This document shows positions 18,601 to 27,368 of a DNA stretch of 64,000 nt, in pieces. A program made the translations under genes and the position numbers. The DNA is taken from positions 62,001 through 126,000 of the forward strand of contig NZ_JARXIA010000021.1 in assembly GCF_031127875.1 (NCBI RefSeq), written 5' to 3'. Numbering within the stretch: position 1 is the stretch's first letter; the number at the start of each line of letters is the position of its first letter. A model generated the notes under the pieces. It searched no databases. It was not told the origin of the DNA and worked only from the letters and a program-made list of their open reading frames with translations. Source of the DNA: Pelagicoccus sp. SDUM812005 (lineage in GTDB: Bacteria; Verrucomicrobiota; Verrucomicrobiia; Opitutales; Opitutaceae).

Positions 18601-18973
18601 GCTGGGTATTGACGCTGCTGTCCTCCAGCTCGCCGGACGGTCCTCTCTCGGAGGTGTCCGTATTCAGGGCCGTCTCTACGCCCGCAACGTAGGAAAACGC
18701 AGTCTCGATATCCGTGGCTCCCACATCGTCGAGAAACTCGGAGGTCAGCACGGATACGGAGGCTGCGACGTCCTTAAGCTGGGTATTCAGACGGGAACCG
18801 GCCAAGGTCGAATTGGCGCGGTAACCAACGTCATCCGACGATGAAACCTCAAAAGGAGAAAGCTCAAATATTTCCTCCTCGGAATCGCTCTCTTGGGCAT
18901 AGGCGTATCCACCTGCCAAAGTTGCGGCTAAAACAAGCGACGAGCCTCGCCTGATTCGTGTAGGTATGTTCAT
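15626..18973 (-). CDS. TonB-dependent outer-membrane receptor 1
   Basis: 1115 residues from the ATG at 18973 (MNIPTRIRRGSS); the open frame continues upstream without signal-peptide character. The signal peptide (about 1-26) ends in AYAQ. The mature protein begins with the acidic segment EEEIFELSPFEV, then the plug domain (LNTQLKDVAASVSVLTSEFL, VRGLARASLTRDFF, LVRGPNSILFGLGSPAGIIN), then a large beta-barrel ending in TNTFKF with a terminal Phe, as expected for Bam-dependent insertion. Such receptors take up oligosaccharides, or other scarce ligands, using TonB energy. No SusD-like lipoprotein is next to it. Position beside a lyase-like lipoprotein suggests import of cleaved fragments. It has no STN domain, so no direct sigma signalling is expected. 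Confidence 0.92.
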   Translation of the reverse strand: MNIPTRIRRGSSLVLAATLAGGYAYAQESDSEEEIFELSPFEVSSSDDVGYRANSTLAGSRLNTQLKDVAASVSVLTSEFLDDVGATDIETAFSYVAGVETALNTDTSERGPSGELEDSSVNTQPGNNRVRGLARASLTRDFFETGNGNLDRYNVDRIALVRGPNSILFGLGSPAGIINYTTKKATVGKDINEISLMVDSFGTRRASFDFNRAIGEKFAIRLMKLDENTKSQYDTSFDRDDRLTVSLLAKPFKGTSLRYNFEMTDNDARRPNYSLPIDNISHWIAEGRPTWDIREPENQGVFPATNFPGGPSGSTNPASPATLNGGVEEINSPFPFTNIQFFLPGSDDPTVPFITTKGAVGFRDLDENGNYKNINLVADESRRVLARSRSAFDQVDNFINTSVTDPRIFPIYDINLAALPGNSQKRESETHHVTWTQKVTENFHFELSAFKDNTENVNVSRFNGADRAVSIDLNPVLLDGVTENPGYLRPYISGRGGKNESEDDREAYRFSTAYDLDFTEIGDKLGFLGRHVFSGSLFDSRTTNTSFGASPSSFNSDDVLSFGLNRSIYGSWVFQNWYLGDPFTPDQEYPNYTTYTTQDIDPSTPIRVYRPENGATINDPLIWGFSPPTPTETTYSRASWSDLDTEGKGITWQGYLWNNKIVTTLGFREDTVSSRAANQDRDEFTSLVDPSNSEVWGPAIHEREALARDLDPNASITGSTSSKGIVFHAFDWLSFHYNESNNFEVGALRVYPTLDPIPNPSGVGEDVGIVMRLMENKLEVKLNRFESSQKNVSGRGTLANTARFGVNTYERFAWATIRNFRNNRVRDYGNGRYMELDGVRLSQQEMEDFFRYAWYDPDAPDKIGPNTEARYFAPVNSDDTVDVDATGYELELTYNPTKNWRIAFNGTKVQTIQDNIGPGFNEYVEARIPIWNKTWIPWSLHNADGSVIREEPGIRFQDRSIRNYMIDEFTNRIVAAQNTAAAGEGRINVGQSEYAANLVTNYSFTDGRFKGLSIGANARWREGNALGYPIIQTENGPASDLENPFIGDSTLNVGVNATFRKKILDDSVTWISRLQVNNLVGDDDIELSAINPDGTPAAYRAGRESFVQWTNTFKF

Positions 18974-19642
18974 AGATTTTGGGTTTGGTTTGATCGGGGC
19001 GTCCGAGCCTGAGAGCAGGTCAGGGTCTCGTACGAAAACTTGATGCGCGAAAGGCCGCATCGACTTAAAACGCTGTCGCTAGAACTCCTCCGTCCCAGAC
19101 AAAGAGCCACCATGACAACACGTCGACGCATGCTGTAACCATTGCGAGTTCGCTACGGAACCCGGGAAGATTTTGAAGGGGTAGTGGGGGAAATCTAACT
19201 TCTCCACTATACCTCAATCCCCCCACCTCAAACAATGGACGCTGTCCTTAATCTTTGTACTTTTGCATCCAAGGAAGACACCTGCAACCGCGCTTCCACC
19301 AAAAAGCGGTTAAGAATAGCCTCAGCTGTGTGAAGTTTGGCCAAGCGAGTCCGTCCAGCAAGCTGACCTGATACATACTCCCCGGACGACACCGATACCG
19401 TGATGCGCTTTTGCATATAACATCTCCCCTAAAGCAGCTCTCATCTAGCCCTCCACCTCCGCTAACAAGAAAGCTGCGCCTGCATCGGCTCCAACAGCCT
19501 TCCATACGTATCAATAAAATCGATCTTCTTACCAAGACGAGAACCCCCTATCCCAAACCTTACCGCATACCTCCCGCACCGCTTTTCGAAAACGGATTTC
19601 GCGTTCCCCTAATACATTCCGCACGCCCACACACCCTAACAC
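18974..19642. other. 669-base divergent intergenic region
   Basis: This holds the start regions of receptor 1 (minus) and the cytoplasmic-type GH78 (plus). I see an inverted repeat GATGCG-8 bases-CGCATC at 19042-19061 and, on the minus strand, TATAGT at 19206-19211 preceded 18 bases upstream by TTGTTT, a possible promoter with a leader of about 230 bases. Short open frames on the minus strand near 19228-19535 show no protein-like features and I do not call them. Confidence 0.4.
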
Positions 19643-22471
19643 ATGACCCTTGCCCTCTACGATCTTCGCTGCGAATTCCTCAGCCAACCCATCGGCATCC
19701 AAAGCTCTTCGCCACGCCTGAGTTGGAAACTCGAGTCCGACCAACGCGAGACCCAGCAAACCGCCTATCGAATCGAAGTGGCCCGCTCGGCAGCTCATCT
19801 AGCCGCAAAGGAAGCCGACCTTTGGGACAGCGGAAAAGTCTCTAGCGATACCTCCCACCTCGTTCCCTACGACGGCGCATCTTTAACATCTCGGCACATC
19901 GCGTACTGGCGAGTCACCGTCTGGGACAACCATGGACAGCATGCCACCTCCGAAATATCGTCTTGGGAGATGGGGCTTCTGGACGCCTCCGACTGGAGCG
20001 CCTCTTGGATCAACGCCGCAAAACTCCCCCCTAGCCAGGATCCGATCGTTCTCGATTGGTGCGAAAAGGTGGTATACCGGCCGACTACCGACGGCGGCTA
20101 CGAGCGGGAACGCAAGCTCGATGAAATTGCGATCGAGAAAAGGGTCGAGCGTATCCAAACCGTGGAGTCAGCGCAGCCCGCCGCCTGGCTACGTCGCCGC
20201 TTCAGCATAAGCAAGCCCGTACACAAAGCCCGACTCTATGCTGCAAACCTCGGATACGCGGAGCTACACCTGAATGGATACAAACTCAACGACCGCGTGC
20301 TCGACCCCGCCCAGACCGACTACGAACTTCGAGCTCTCTATACCATAGACATCCTCGACGACCGCCTCCACGAGGGCGAACACGAGCTGCGCATCCACCT
20401 TGCCGAAGGATGGTACGGACAAAGCCACGGTTTCTTCGATACACATTTCCGCTACGGCAAACCACTCGCCCTCGCCCAGTTGGAAATCGAATACTGCGAC
20501 GGAACGCGCGAAACCATCGTCACCGACTCCCACTGGCAAGCAGCCTCCAGCCAAGTCCTCAAGGCCAATCTCTACACCGGCGAAGTCTACGACGCCCGAA
20601 TCACCGAGAGCGACTTGCAGTGGGGTCCCGTCGCGGGCCCGGACTCGGAGCAACCTCTCCCCCAACGCCTAGAGGCGCAGCTCCTACCGCCCACTCGAAA
20701 AGTCGACCGACTCGCGCCTAAATCCATTATTGAAACCACCCCCGGCACCTACGTCGTTGACATGGGGATCAATTTTGCCGGTTGGGTTTCCCTCGCCCTA
20801 GAAGCCCCGCGAGGCGCCGTTGTCGACCTCACCTATTCAGAGATTCTCACTCCCGAAAACAAGCTAGACTGGGACACCATGGGACGCCGCGCCGTCGGAG
20901 CCTACCAGTGGGATCGCTACATCACCAACGGCCAAGGCCGCGAAACCTACGAGCCTCGCTTCACGTATCACGGCTTTCAATACATCGAGATCGTAGGCCT
21001 TCCCCAAAAGCCTGAACTCGATGACATCGTCGGCTACCAGGTCCGCACCGACTTTAAGCGAACCGGCTCCTTCGAATGCTCGGACTCCTTCCTCAACAAA
21101 CTCCACGAGACCATCCTCTGGACCTACGAGGCGAATTTCGTCGGACTGCCCGCCGATTGCCCGCACCGCGAAAAATGCGGTTGGCTCGATGCCTACAACA
21201 CCGCCGAAATGGTCTACCACAACTGGGACATCGGCCCCAGCATCGGCAAGTACATCGAAGACATCCGCAGTTCCTCCGAGCTTCTGGGCGGCTTGCCGGG
21301 CAACATCGCGCCCGGCCGCCGCAACGGCATGTTCGAAGCCTTCGACTGGGGCATCTGCACCATACTCCTACCGTGGTGGAAATACCACTACACCGGCGAT
21401 CTCCGCATCGTGGAAGAGCATTGGGACCACATGCTGCGCTACCTGGACTTCGCTCACGAAAAATACCCAAGCGGCATCCCCACCGGATCCCTCGGCGACT
21501 GGTGCGACCAACCAGCCACCCTCGAGCTCTCCTTCACCCGCGTCGACGGCAGTCCCTTCAACTCCCACCCAGCGACTACCGCCGCCATGCACTACTACTT
21601 CGCAGTCAAGTCCATGGCCATGCTCGCGCGGAAACTGGACAAATCCCCTCGCCTCGTCGACACCTTCGAAAAGCGAGCCGAACGTATTCGCCAAACGATC
21701 AACGCCACCTACTTCCACGCCCGGGCCATGACCTTCGGCAGCCAGGCAGAAAACGCCCTCGCCCTCATCTATGGCGTTGTCGATCCAGAGAATCGCCAGG
21801 CTGTGGCGGACCGCCTCGCCGAAGAAATCGTGCACGGCAACGACGGACACTTCAACGTCGGCGCCCATGGAGCCGGATTCCTCTACCACGCCCTCAGCAA
21901 CTACGGGCACGCCGACGTCGCTTGGAGAATGTTCGAAAAGGAAACGTACCCAAGCTACCGATACATGTTCTCCCAGGGAGCAACCACCATCTGGGAAAAC
22001 ATGAGCCGCTGGGATCCCATCAAAATAACGACATCAAAGTCCCTCAGCCACCCCTTCCAGTCCAGCTTCCACCATTGGTTCTACAACGCGATCGGCGGCG
22101 TACAGACCGATCCTAGCGAAGTGGGCTTCAAAAAGCTCATCTTCATGCCGCAGGCTGTCGGCCTGCTCGACTCTGCCTCGGCCAGTATCGAAACGCCCTA
22201 CGGCAAGGCTCGGAGTTCGTGGCGAATCGCGGAACAAGCCTTCAGTTGGAAAATCGAAGTCCCAGCCAATACGAGCGCTACCCTTGTCATTCCCAATGCG
22301 ATCGTAGAAGTCACACTTGATCAGCAACCGATTGAGCGAGCGGAAAGAAAAGTCCTAGGTACCCACTACCCTCAGACGCTGGAATTGGGATCCGGCAACT
22401 ACCAAATCGAAGGTCGTATCCATGCAGCGCCGACAGTTCAAAGCGTCACGCATCGATTGAATCTAAGCTAA
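19643..22471 (+). CDS. GH78 alpha-L-rhamnosidase without signal peptide
   Basis: 942 residues with the complete GH78 layout: Fn3-like start (LYDLRCEFLSQPIGI, RLSWKLES), N-terminal sandwich (LYAANLGYAELHLNGYKLN), second sandwich (VVDMGINFAGWVSL), catalytic barrel and C-terminal domain. DCPHREKCGW starts at Asp505 with Glu510, and GATTIWE provides the later Glu. It begins MTLALYDLRCEF with no export signal, so it may act in the cytoplasm on imported disaccharides, unlike the other GH78 proteins here. The catalytic motif continues WLDAYN where most members have WxGD, so the third acidic residue is shifted by one. A charged insert at about 130-180 is unusual. Rhamnosidase family is clear; linkage specificity is not. 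Confidence 0.88.
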   Translation: MTLALYDLRCEFLSQPIGIQSSSPRLSWKLESDQRETQQTAYRIEVARSAAHLAAKEADLWDSGKVSSDTSHLVPYDGASLTSRHIAYWRVTVWDNHGQHATSEISSWEMGLLDASDWSASWINAAKLPPSQDPIVLDWCEKVVYRPTTDGGYERERKLDEIAIEKRVERIQTVESAQPAAWLRRRFSISKPVHKARLYAANLGYAELHLNGYKLNDRVLDPAQTDYELRALYTIDILDDRLHEGEHELRIHLAEGWYGQSHGFFDTHFRYGKPLALAQLEIEYCDGTRETIVTDSHWQAASSQVLKANLYTGEVYDARITESDLQWGPVAGPDSEQPLPQRLEAQLLPPTRKVDRLAPKSIIETTPGTYVVDMGINFAGWVSLALEAPRGAVVDLTYSEILTPENKLDWDTMGRRAVGAYQWDRYITNGQGRETYEPRFTYHGFQYIEIVGLPQKPELDDIVGYQVRTDFKRTGSFECSDSFLNKLHETILWTYEANFVGLPADCPHREKCGWLDAYNTAEMVYHNWDIGPSIGKYIEDIRSSSELLGGLPGNIAPGRRNGMFEAFDWGICTILLPWWKYHYTGDLRIVEEHWDHMLRYLDFAHEKYPSGIPTGSLGDWCDQPATLELSFTRVDGSPFNSHPATTAAMHYYFAVKSMAMLARKLDKSPRLVDTFEKRAERIRQTINATYFHARAMTFGSQAENALALIYGVVDPENRQAVADRLAEEIVHGNDGHFNVGAHGAGFLYHALSNYGHADVAWRMFEKETYPSYRYMFSQGATTIWENMSRWDPIKITTSKSLSHPFQSSFHHWFYNAIGGVQTDPSEVGFKKLIFMPQAVGLLDSASASIETPYGKARSSWRIAEQAFSWKIEVPANTSATLVIPNAIVEVTLDQQPIERAERKVLGTHYPQTLELGSGNYQIEGRIHAAPTVQSVTHRLNLS

Positions 22472-22948
22472 AACGTTATCTTCCCAGACAAACGAAGTTA
22501 CTCTTAATCTCCCCTCATCCCCAAAGCCCCCAATAAAAATAGATGTTCATCACCAAAAGCGGCGGGATTGCCGTTTACCTGTAAGGCCGTCACCGTGGGA
22601 GACGAAGCTCAAAGAGCAAAGGCTGCTTCCGACCTGCCGCAGATCCCAGCTCTAATATCCTGCATAGCGGCGTGGAGCGAGCGCCAGCCCTACACTCGAG
22701 AGCGTCTCCCCGCAAAGTGGTGGCTCCCCCCAAAAAAGGTTCATCACCAAAAGAAGTGGAAACTGCTGCTCGGGAAAAACATCAAGCTCACTAGTAGGGC
22801 TGCCGCTTGCGGCATGCCGCAAGTCCCTTCTGCCTGGCGGCGTGGCGACAAATAGTCTTCGTACGAGGATACGACCGTCATGCCATCAGCCCTACGCCTC
22901 GACAGCCTCGCACCCGCTGAGAGCTTTTCCCGCATAGGCTGATGAACC
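22472..22948. repeat. Non-coding stretch with diverged repeats and an 18-base palindrome
   Basis: The 15-mer GTTCATCACCAAAAG occurs at 22545-22559 and 22739-22753. Each copy is followed by a GC-rich block containing TGCCGCA and GCGGCGTGG. The second block holds a perfect 18-base palindrome, CTTGCGGCATGCCGCAAG, at 22806-22823. This looks like two decayed copies of a small repetitive element. No gene is supported. Confidence 0.45.
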
Positions 22949-22985
22949 AAAAAAAAAAGGCGGCGAACTCGAAAGTCCGCCGCCT
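22949..22985 (-). terminator. Rho-independent terminator of the repeat/GH-A protein gene
   Basis: Read on the minus strand, an 8-base-pair GC stem (AGGCGGCG/CGCCGCCT), extended by three inner pairs, is followed directly by ten T. It lies just beyond the stop codon at 23008 and is a textbook terminator. Confidence 0.85.
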
Positions 22986-23007
22986 CGACAATATTTTTCA
23001 GCCGCCT

Positions 23008-26000
23008 TTAGGGATTAGTAAAGTCGCCTTCTAGCAGGAGCATGATTATCTCCGAATCGGATCCACGTCCGTCGGTGCCTGGATTGATGCGAACGCGCGC
23101 TTGCTTGAGCCCGTTTGTCCTTTCGACCAGACTCACTTCACCAGTGATGTCTTTGATGGAGGCCACCCCCTTGGAGTTGGCAACGTCGCGATACATCAAT
23201 TGGGCCATCTTGACGTTCGTCGCGTTGAATCCAGCAGTGTTTATGCGCACGTCCTGATCTCCGGCTCCCACTCCCAGCAGGAAGACTACGAGCTCGTTGC
23301 CATTGCGAGAGGCTGCGGCGAGGACGCGCTGTTCGGTGACTTGCACCGCATCACCCACCAGGAAGGTGGACATCCAGTTGAAGGCAGTCCCGCTTGGGAA
23401 GATGTCGCCGAAACCGGTATTCGCGTTGTTGCTCGAGTCCACGAAATCCTCCACGAGGCCTAGGCCGGTGATCGCCGTCTGGTGGACAGGCCAGATGGCG
23501 CCGATCTCGATCCCCGCCCGCTGCATCAGCCAGGTGTGCTTGATCTGCAAGTTGGCCCCTTGCATGTAGATCTTGCCGCTTGTGTAGGCCTTGGAGGAAT
23601 TCCACTCGGAAACGTAGAGCTTGTCCTTCCCGGAGTCCGTTTTCAGCTGCTCCATGCGCTGGAGGATCGTGTCGAAGCCATGCTTCTCATCTTCGTCGCC
23701 CGCATAGATGTGGACGTTGAGCCCGTCGACGTACTGCCAGTTGTCATCCGCTTCGAACTGCTGGCGGAGGCTAGCCATTCGCTGCGGCTCTTCCCACTCG
23801 GCTACGATGTAGGTCTGGGCCGTCGGATCGACAGTCTTGACCGCCCGTGCGATCGCTCCCGCAATGGTGGCGTAGCTGGCCTGGTTCTGGGCGTCGTCGC
23901 CAAAGAAGTTGTACCACTCATTGCCAATTTCCCAGATCTTCACGTCGTCCTTGTAGGTCTCCACGACTTTCGTAGCCACGTCGATCAATAGAAGGTAGGC
24001 TTGCTGGGCGGTGACCGTCATGGTGTCGTTGACGCGCGATGTGCCGCTTCTCACCGCTTCAATATACTCGCGAGTACGGAGGACGAAGGTGGGCTCGACG
24101 CCGCGGGCCTTGGAAGTCGCAAGGACCTGCTCCGGCGTAGCTCCCGGTACCGCGGGCTTGTTGCTCCATCGCGGCGTGCGGTTGGCCGGAGTCTCGCCCG
24201 CGGCTTCCCACAGGTAATACTCTGACTCGAAGCCGCCCGGATAGCGGATGAGGTTATAGCCGACATCGTCGAGCTTCTCCTCGAAGATCGTATGGTTTTC
24301 CCCGGTCGTGCGGCGCCAGTCGTTGTTGACTCCGTAGATGAGCGGATTGATCGGTACGCGATTGTTGGCGAAGACGGTCACGACCGACACCAGCGAAGAA
24401 CGCCCCTCCAGGGCCTGGAAGGTGTAGTCGCGTTCGGTCCACTCTCCAGTCGGGCGGTTGAGCGTACGCAAGCGAACATAGATGGTGCTGCCATCGAGCG
24501 GAATTTCGTCCACCAGCGCCGTGTTCAAGGTGCGGTAGATCGACTGACGGTCGATGTTGTCCGAGCCGACGCCATCCGTGCCCACCCAGAGCTGGTAGCC
24601 GTTCTGTACATCCGGACTCAAGGCCTCCCATTCGAAACGCTGCGTCGTGCCGCTCAAGGTAGCGCCTTCCGTGGGGCTGATCAGATTCGCCCGAGGCTTG
24701 CCCGAAGTGAACGTGTAGGATGGCACTGGGGTGACGAACGATTGCGTATCGTCGTCGTAGCTGTTCAACGTCACCGTGATCGGCTCGCCCGTCGCGGGAA
24801 TGCCTCCTTCGTAAGTGTAGGAGTTTTGCTCCAGACGGGGGCTGCGATGGATATCCTGCGAACGGAACCCACCGGTACCAATTTGCAGGATGTAAGCCTC
24901 AACCCCGACTGGCTGATCCCAGGTGAAAGTGACAGGACCAGGCCCGAGCTCCGATCCCTCTTCGGGACTGAGCAAAACCGCCGGGACGGGTTGGGTCGAT
25001 TCCGAGGCCGGCGCGATGAAATCGTACTGGCGGGCAGGAAGGACAAACATCTGCGTCTCGTCGTCATAGCTGTTCAGCGTCACCGTTATCGGCTCGCCGT
25101 TCGCCGGAATCACTCCTTCGGCGAGCGTATAGGTCGTTTGCTCGAGACGCTCGCTGCGATGGATGTCTTGCCGAGCGGCTCCGATCGCCGCGGTTCCGAC
25201 CTGCAAGACGAAGGCATCGACGCCTGCCGGCTGATTCCAGGTGAAGGTAATCGGACCGGCGGGGAGCTGCGATCCTTCCTCTGGGCTGAGAAGCGACGCG
25301 GAGGTCAAAGCGATGGGTGGAACGGGTGGCTCGGGCGCCGTGAAGTCGTACGAGCGAACAGGTTCGACCAGAGAAATCGTTTCATCGTCGTAGCTCTCTA
25401 AGGTCACGTTGATCGGCTCGCCAGTGGGCAAGAGACCGGGCTCGTAGGTGTAGCTGGTCTCCTGCAATCTCGGACTGGTGTGGATATCCGCCGAACCGGG
25501 ACCGTTGCGGCCGATTTTCAGCACGAAACCATCGACCCCGGCAGGCCCGTTCCAAGTGAACGTGATCGGTCCTTCATCGAACTGCGAACCCGGCGTCGGG
25601 CTGAGCAGCTCCGCGGAAGTCAGCACGGCCGCTTGATATTCGTAAACCTGAATCGGTTCGATGAACTCGCCAAGCCCGTCGCTGTAGCTCATCAGCGTGG
25701 CCGTGACCATTTGGCCATTCGGCGGAACGCCTTCCTCGAAGGTATAAGTCGTTCCAGAGAGCGGTCCGCTGTTCAGGATATCATCGGATTCGGCTCCAGC
25801 GGTACCGATGAGCAAAACGAACGCATCGTTCGCAGGCGGTTGATTCCATTCGAAAGTCACTGGCCCAATCGGCAAGGTCGAGCCATCCGATGGGCTGATC
25901 ATCTGGGCGGGCACCACTTCGAAATCGACGCCGGATCGGTTGAAGACTTGGATTTCAGAAAGTCCGACGTTCGCTCCTTCGCCGCTGTTCACCTGGATAC

Positions 26001-26760
26001 GCGCCCATCTGACAGAGCGCCGCTCAATCGACACCGGATACGCGGAACCGTCGGCCGGCAAAGGGCCAAGTTCGATGCTACTGCCATCGCTAAACGACAG
26101 AGTGGCAGATAGGATATTTTCATTCACGTTAGCCCGATCGAAGAGCACCAAGTCATCGATGAAGACCGTTTCTTCCCAATCGAGCTGTATCCAAGGCGTT
26201 TCCTCGCCGGCGCTCGCCCATTCGCCCTGGTTGATTTCGCCCAGGACGCTATCGGCCACATTCTCCATGGCGAAACGCTTGGAACGCTCGGAGGAAGCGG
26301 TAACCACAGCCCGCGGCGCCCGATTCCCGATCCCATCGCCATCCGCTGCAGTAAACGAATAGAGATTCGTATGCCACCCTCCGTTGACCACCGTCGAGAG
26401 GCGAACGTAAACAGTCGAGCTATCGGTGGGCAGATCGGTAAAGGTGTAACTCGTGCTGCGGACCACTCCACTACTATGGATGTCGGAACGATCCGGAGCC
26501 GTCCCGATCTCGATGCAATATACGCTAGCCGAATCCGTCCAGGAAAAGGTTTCTATCATGCCGGCCAGCCTGCATCCGGGCGTAGGGCTAAGCAGCTCAG
26601 CAGGGCTTCTCGCGTTTGCTGTTTCAGCCGCGAGATTCTCGTCGACTGGGGGTGGCGAGTCGGACTCCGCGAAGCTCGCAGGGTGAATTCCAAACACCAT
26701 CGAAAGCATTAGCCAGGCCGTAAGGAGACCCGATCTGGTAGATTTTTTTCTTCGTGTCAT
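23008..26760 (-). CDS. Large secreted protein: six Fn3-like repeats, F5/8-type-C domain and arabinofuranosidase-like GH-A domain
   Basis: 1250 residues with a signal peptide (about 1-31, ending SFAE). Six copies of a repeat of about 95 residues share the pattern 'LLSPxxGSxL..GPxTFxW..P.GVDAFVLxIGT' followed by 'xSYTY' and 'VTLxSYDDET'. Between copies 1 and 2 lies a discoidin-like (F5/8 type C) domain at about 145-280 (ERSKRFAMENVADSV, WIQLDWEETVFIDDLVLFDR). From about 795 the protein is a clan GH-A barrel: NLIRYPGGF, WEIGNEW with acid/base Glu948, and LYVSEWN with nucleophile Glu1052, resembling GH51/GH39 arabinofuranosidases. The sandwich repeats could bind polysaccharide or hold the enzyme away from the cell. 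Substrate is unknown. Confidence 0.82.
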   Translation of the reverse strand: MTRRKKSTRSGLLTAWLMLSMVFGIHPASFAESDSPPPVDENLAAETANARSPAELLSPTPGCRLAGMIETFSWTDSASVYCIEIGTAPDRSDIHSSGVVRSTSYTFTDLPTDSSTVYVRLSTVVNGGWHTNLYSFTAADGDGIGNRAPRAVVTASSERSKRFAMENVADSVLGEINQGEWASAGEETPWIQLDWEETVFIDDLVLFDRANVNENILSATLSFSDGSSIELGPLPADGSAYPVSIERRSVRWARIQVNSGEGANVGLSEIQVFNRSGVDFEVVPAQMISPSDGSTLPIGPVTFEWNQPPANDAFVLLIGTAGAESDDILNSGPLSGTTYTFEEGVPPNGQMVTATLMSYSDGLGEFIEPIQVYEYQAAVLTSAELLSPTPGSQFDEGPITFTWNGPAGVDGFVLKIGRNGPGSADIHTSPRLQETSYTYEPGLLPTGEPINVTLESYDDETISLVEPVRSYDFTAPEPPVPPIALTSASLLSPEEGSQLPAGPITFTWNQPAGVDAFVLQVGTAAIGAARQDIHRSERLEQTTYTLAEGVIPANGEPITVTLNSYDDETQMFVLPARQYDFIAPASESTQPVPAVLLSPEEGSELGPGPVTFTWDQPVGVEAYILQIGTGGFRSQDIHRSPRLEQNSYTYEGGIPATGEPITVTLNSYDDDTQSFVTPVPSYTFTSGKPRANLISPTEGATLSGTTQRFEWEALSPDVQNGYQLWVGTDGVGSDNIDRQSIYRTLNTALVDEIPLDGSTIYVRLRTLNRPTGEWTERDYTFQALEGRSSLVSVVTVFANNRVPINPLIYGVNNDWRRTTGENHTIFEEKLDDVGYNLIRYPGGFESEYYLWEAAGETPANRTPRWSNKPAVPGATPEQVLATSKARGVEPTFVLRTREYIEAVRSGTSRVNDTMTVTAQQAYLLLIDVATKVVETYKDDVKIWEIGNEWYNFFGDDAQNQASYATIAGAIARAVKTVDPTAQTYIVAEWEEPQRMASLRQQFEADDNWQYVDGLNVHIYAGDEDEKHGFDTILQRMEQLKTDSGKDKLYVSEWNSSKAYTSGKIYMQGANLQIKHTWLMQRAGIEIGAIWPVHQTAITGLGLVEDFVDSSNNANTGFGDIFPSGTAFNWMSTFLVGDAVQVTEQRVLAAASRNGNELVVFLLGVGAGDQDVRINTAGFNATNVKMAQLMYRDVANSKGVASIKDITGEVSLVERTNGLKQARVRINPGTDGRGSDSEIIMLLLEGDFTNP

Positions 26761-27368
26761 TGGTTTGTTTTTAGGGGGGGGTTAGCGTGTTGAATTCACC
26801 GTCCACTATAGAACCATGCCCGATTCCCTCTCGCTTCAGGAACTAGCAGCGCCCGCAAAAGAGGCCTACGGAATCCCTACAGGACCGATAAAGCTATCCC
26901 TGCAGAAATCCGATATTCCTACGCTCTCGATACTGAATAAAACCTAGGGACACAGTGTTCCCAGCGGCGCTCCTGGAATCGCAAAGCTGATAGTCATGGG
27001 GTGTTAAACGAGGGGTTATTTTCTTGGGGGGAGGTTCTATCGATTAGGCGATAAACAATAGAATATTCGGTAGATACCGAATGCAGCCGATGGTACGATT
27101 CTCATAAGATCGGCGAACACCCCCAATCTACCAGCAATCCACTCCAATATGAATAGACCTTCCAAATAAAAAAGATGGACTATCCTGACCTCTTCGTTGC
27201 CCAGAAAAAAGTACCTGCTTCGCTCGCAGACCCGAGTTGTGAACTAATCCTAATAATCATTATAATAACCTAACCAACCAGCCGCAGTAGTTCAGCGTCC
27301 GTATTCACAACGACAGGACAATTTGAAAACTTAAGCTACCCCAGTCAGCCCGAGCTGCTAGCCGATTG
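26761..27368. other. 608-base intergenic region upstream of the repeat/GH-A protein gene
   Basis: It separates two minus-strand genes and should hold the promoter of the downstream one. TATAGTGGA (minus strand, complement of 26802-26810) is a possible -10 region about 45 bases before the start; the same nonamer occurs upstream of receptor 1. A strong palindrome at 27065-27082 is listed separately. The stretch near 27240-27290 is AT-rich. No gene is seen. Confidence 0.4.
27065..27082. promoter_or_regulatory. Candidate operator, 18-base palindrome
   Basis: ATTCGGTA-GA-TACCGAAT has perfect 8-base arms around a 2-base centre. It lies between the LacI gene (27369-28397) and the gene starting at 26760. 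Size and symmetry fit a dimeric regulator site. Confidence 0.45.

Noticed and set aside
19228-19535. Two short minus-strand frames between receptor 1 and the GH78 gene.
   Set aside because: They overlap each other in different frames, and show no domain, signal or start context.
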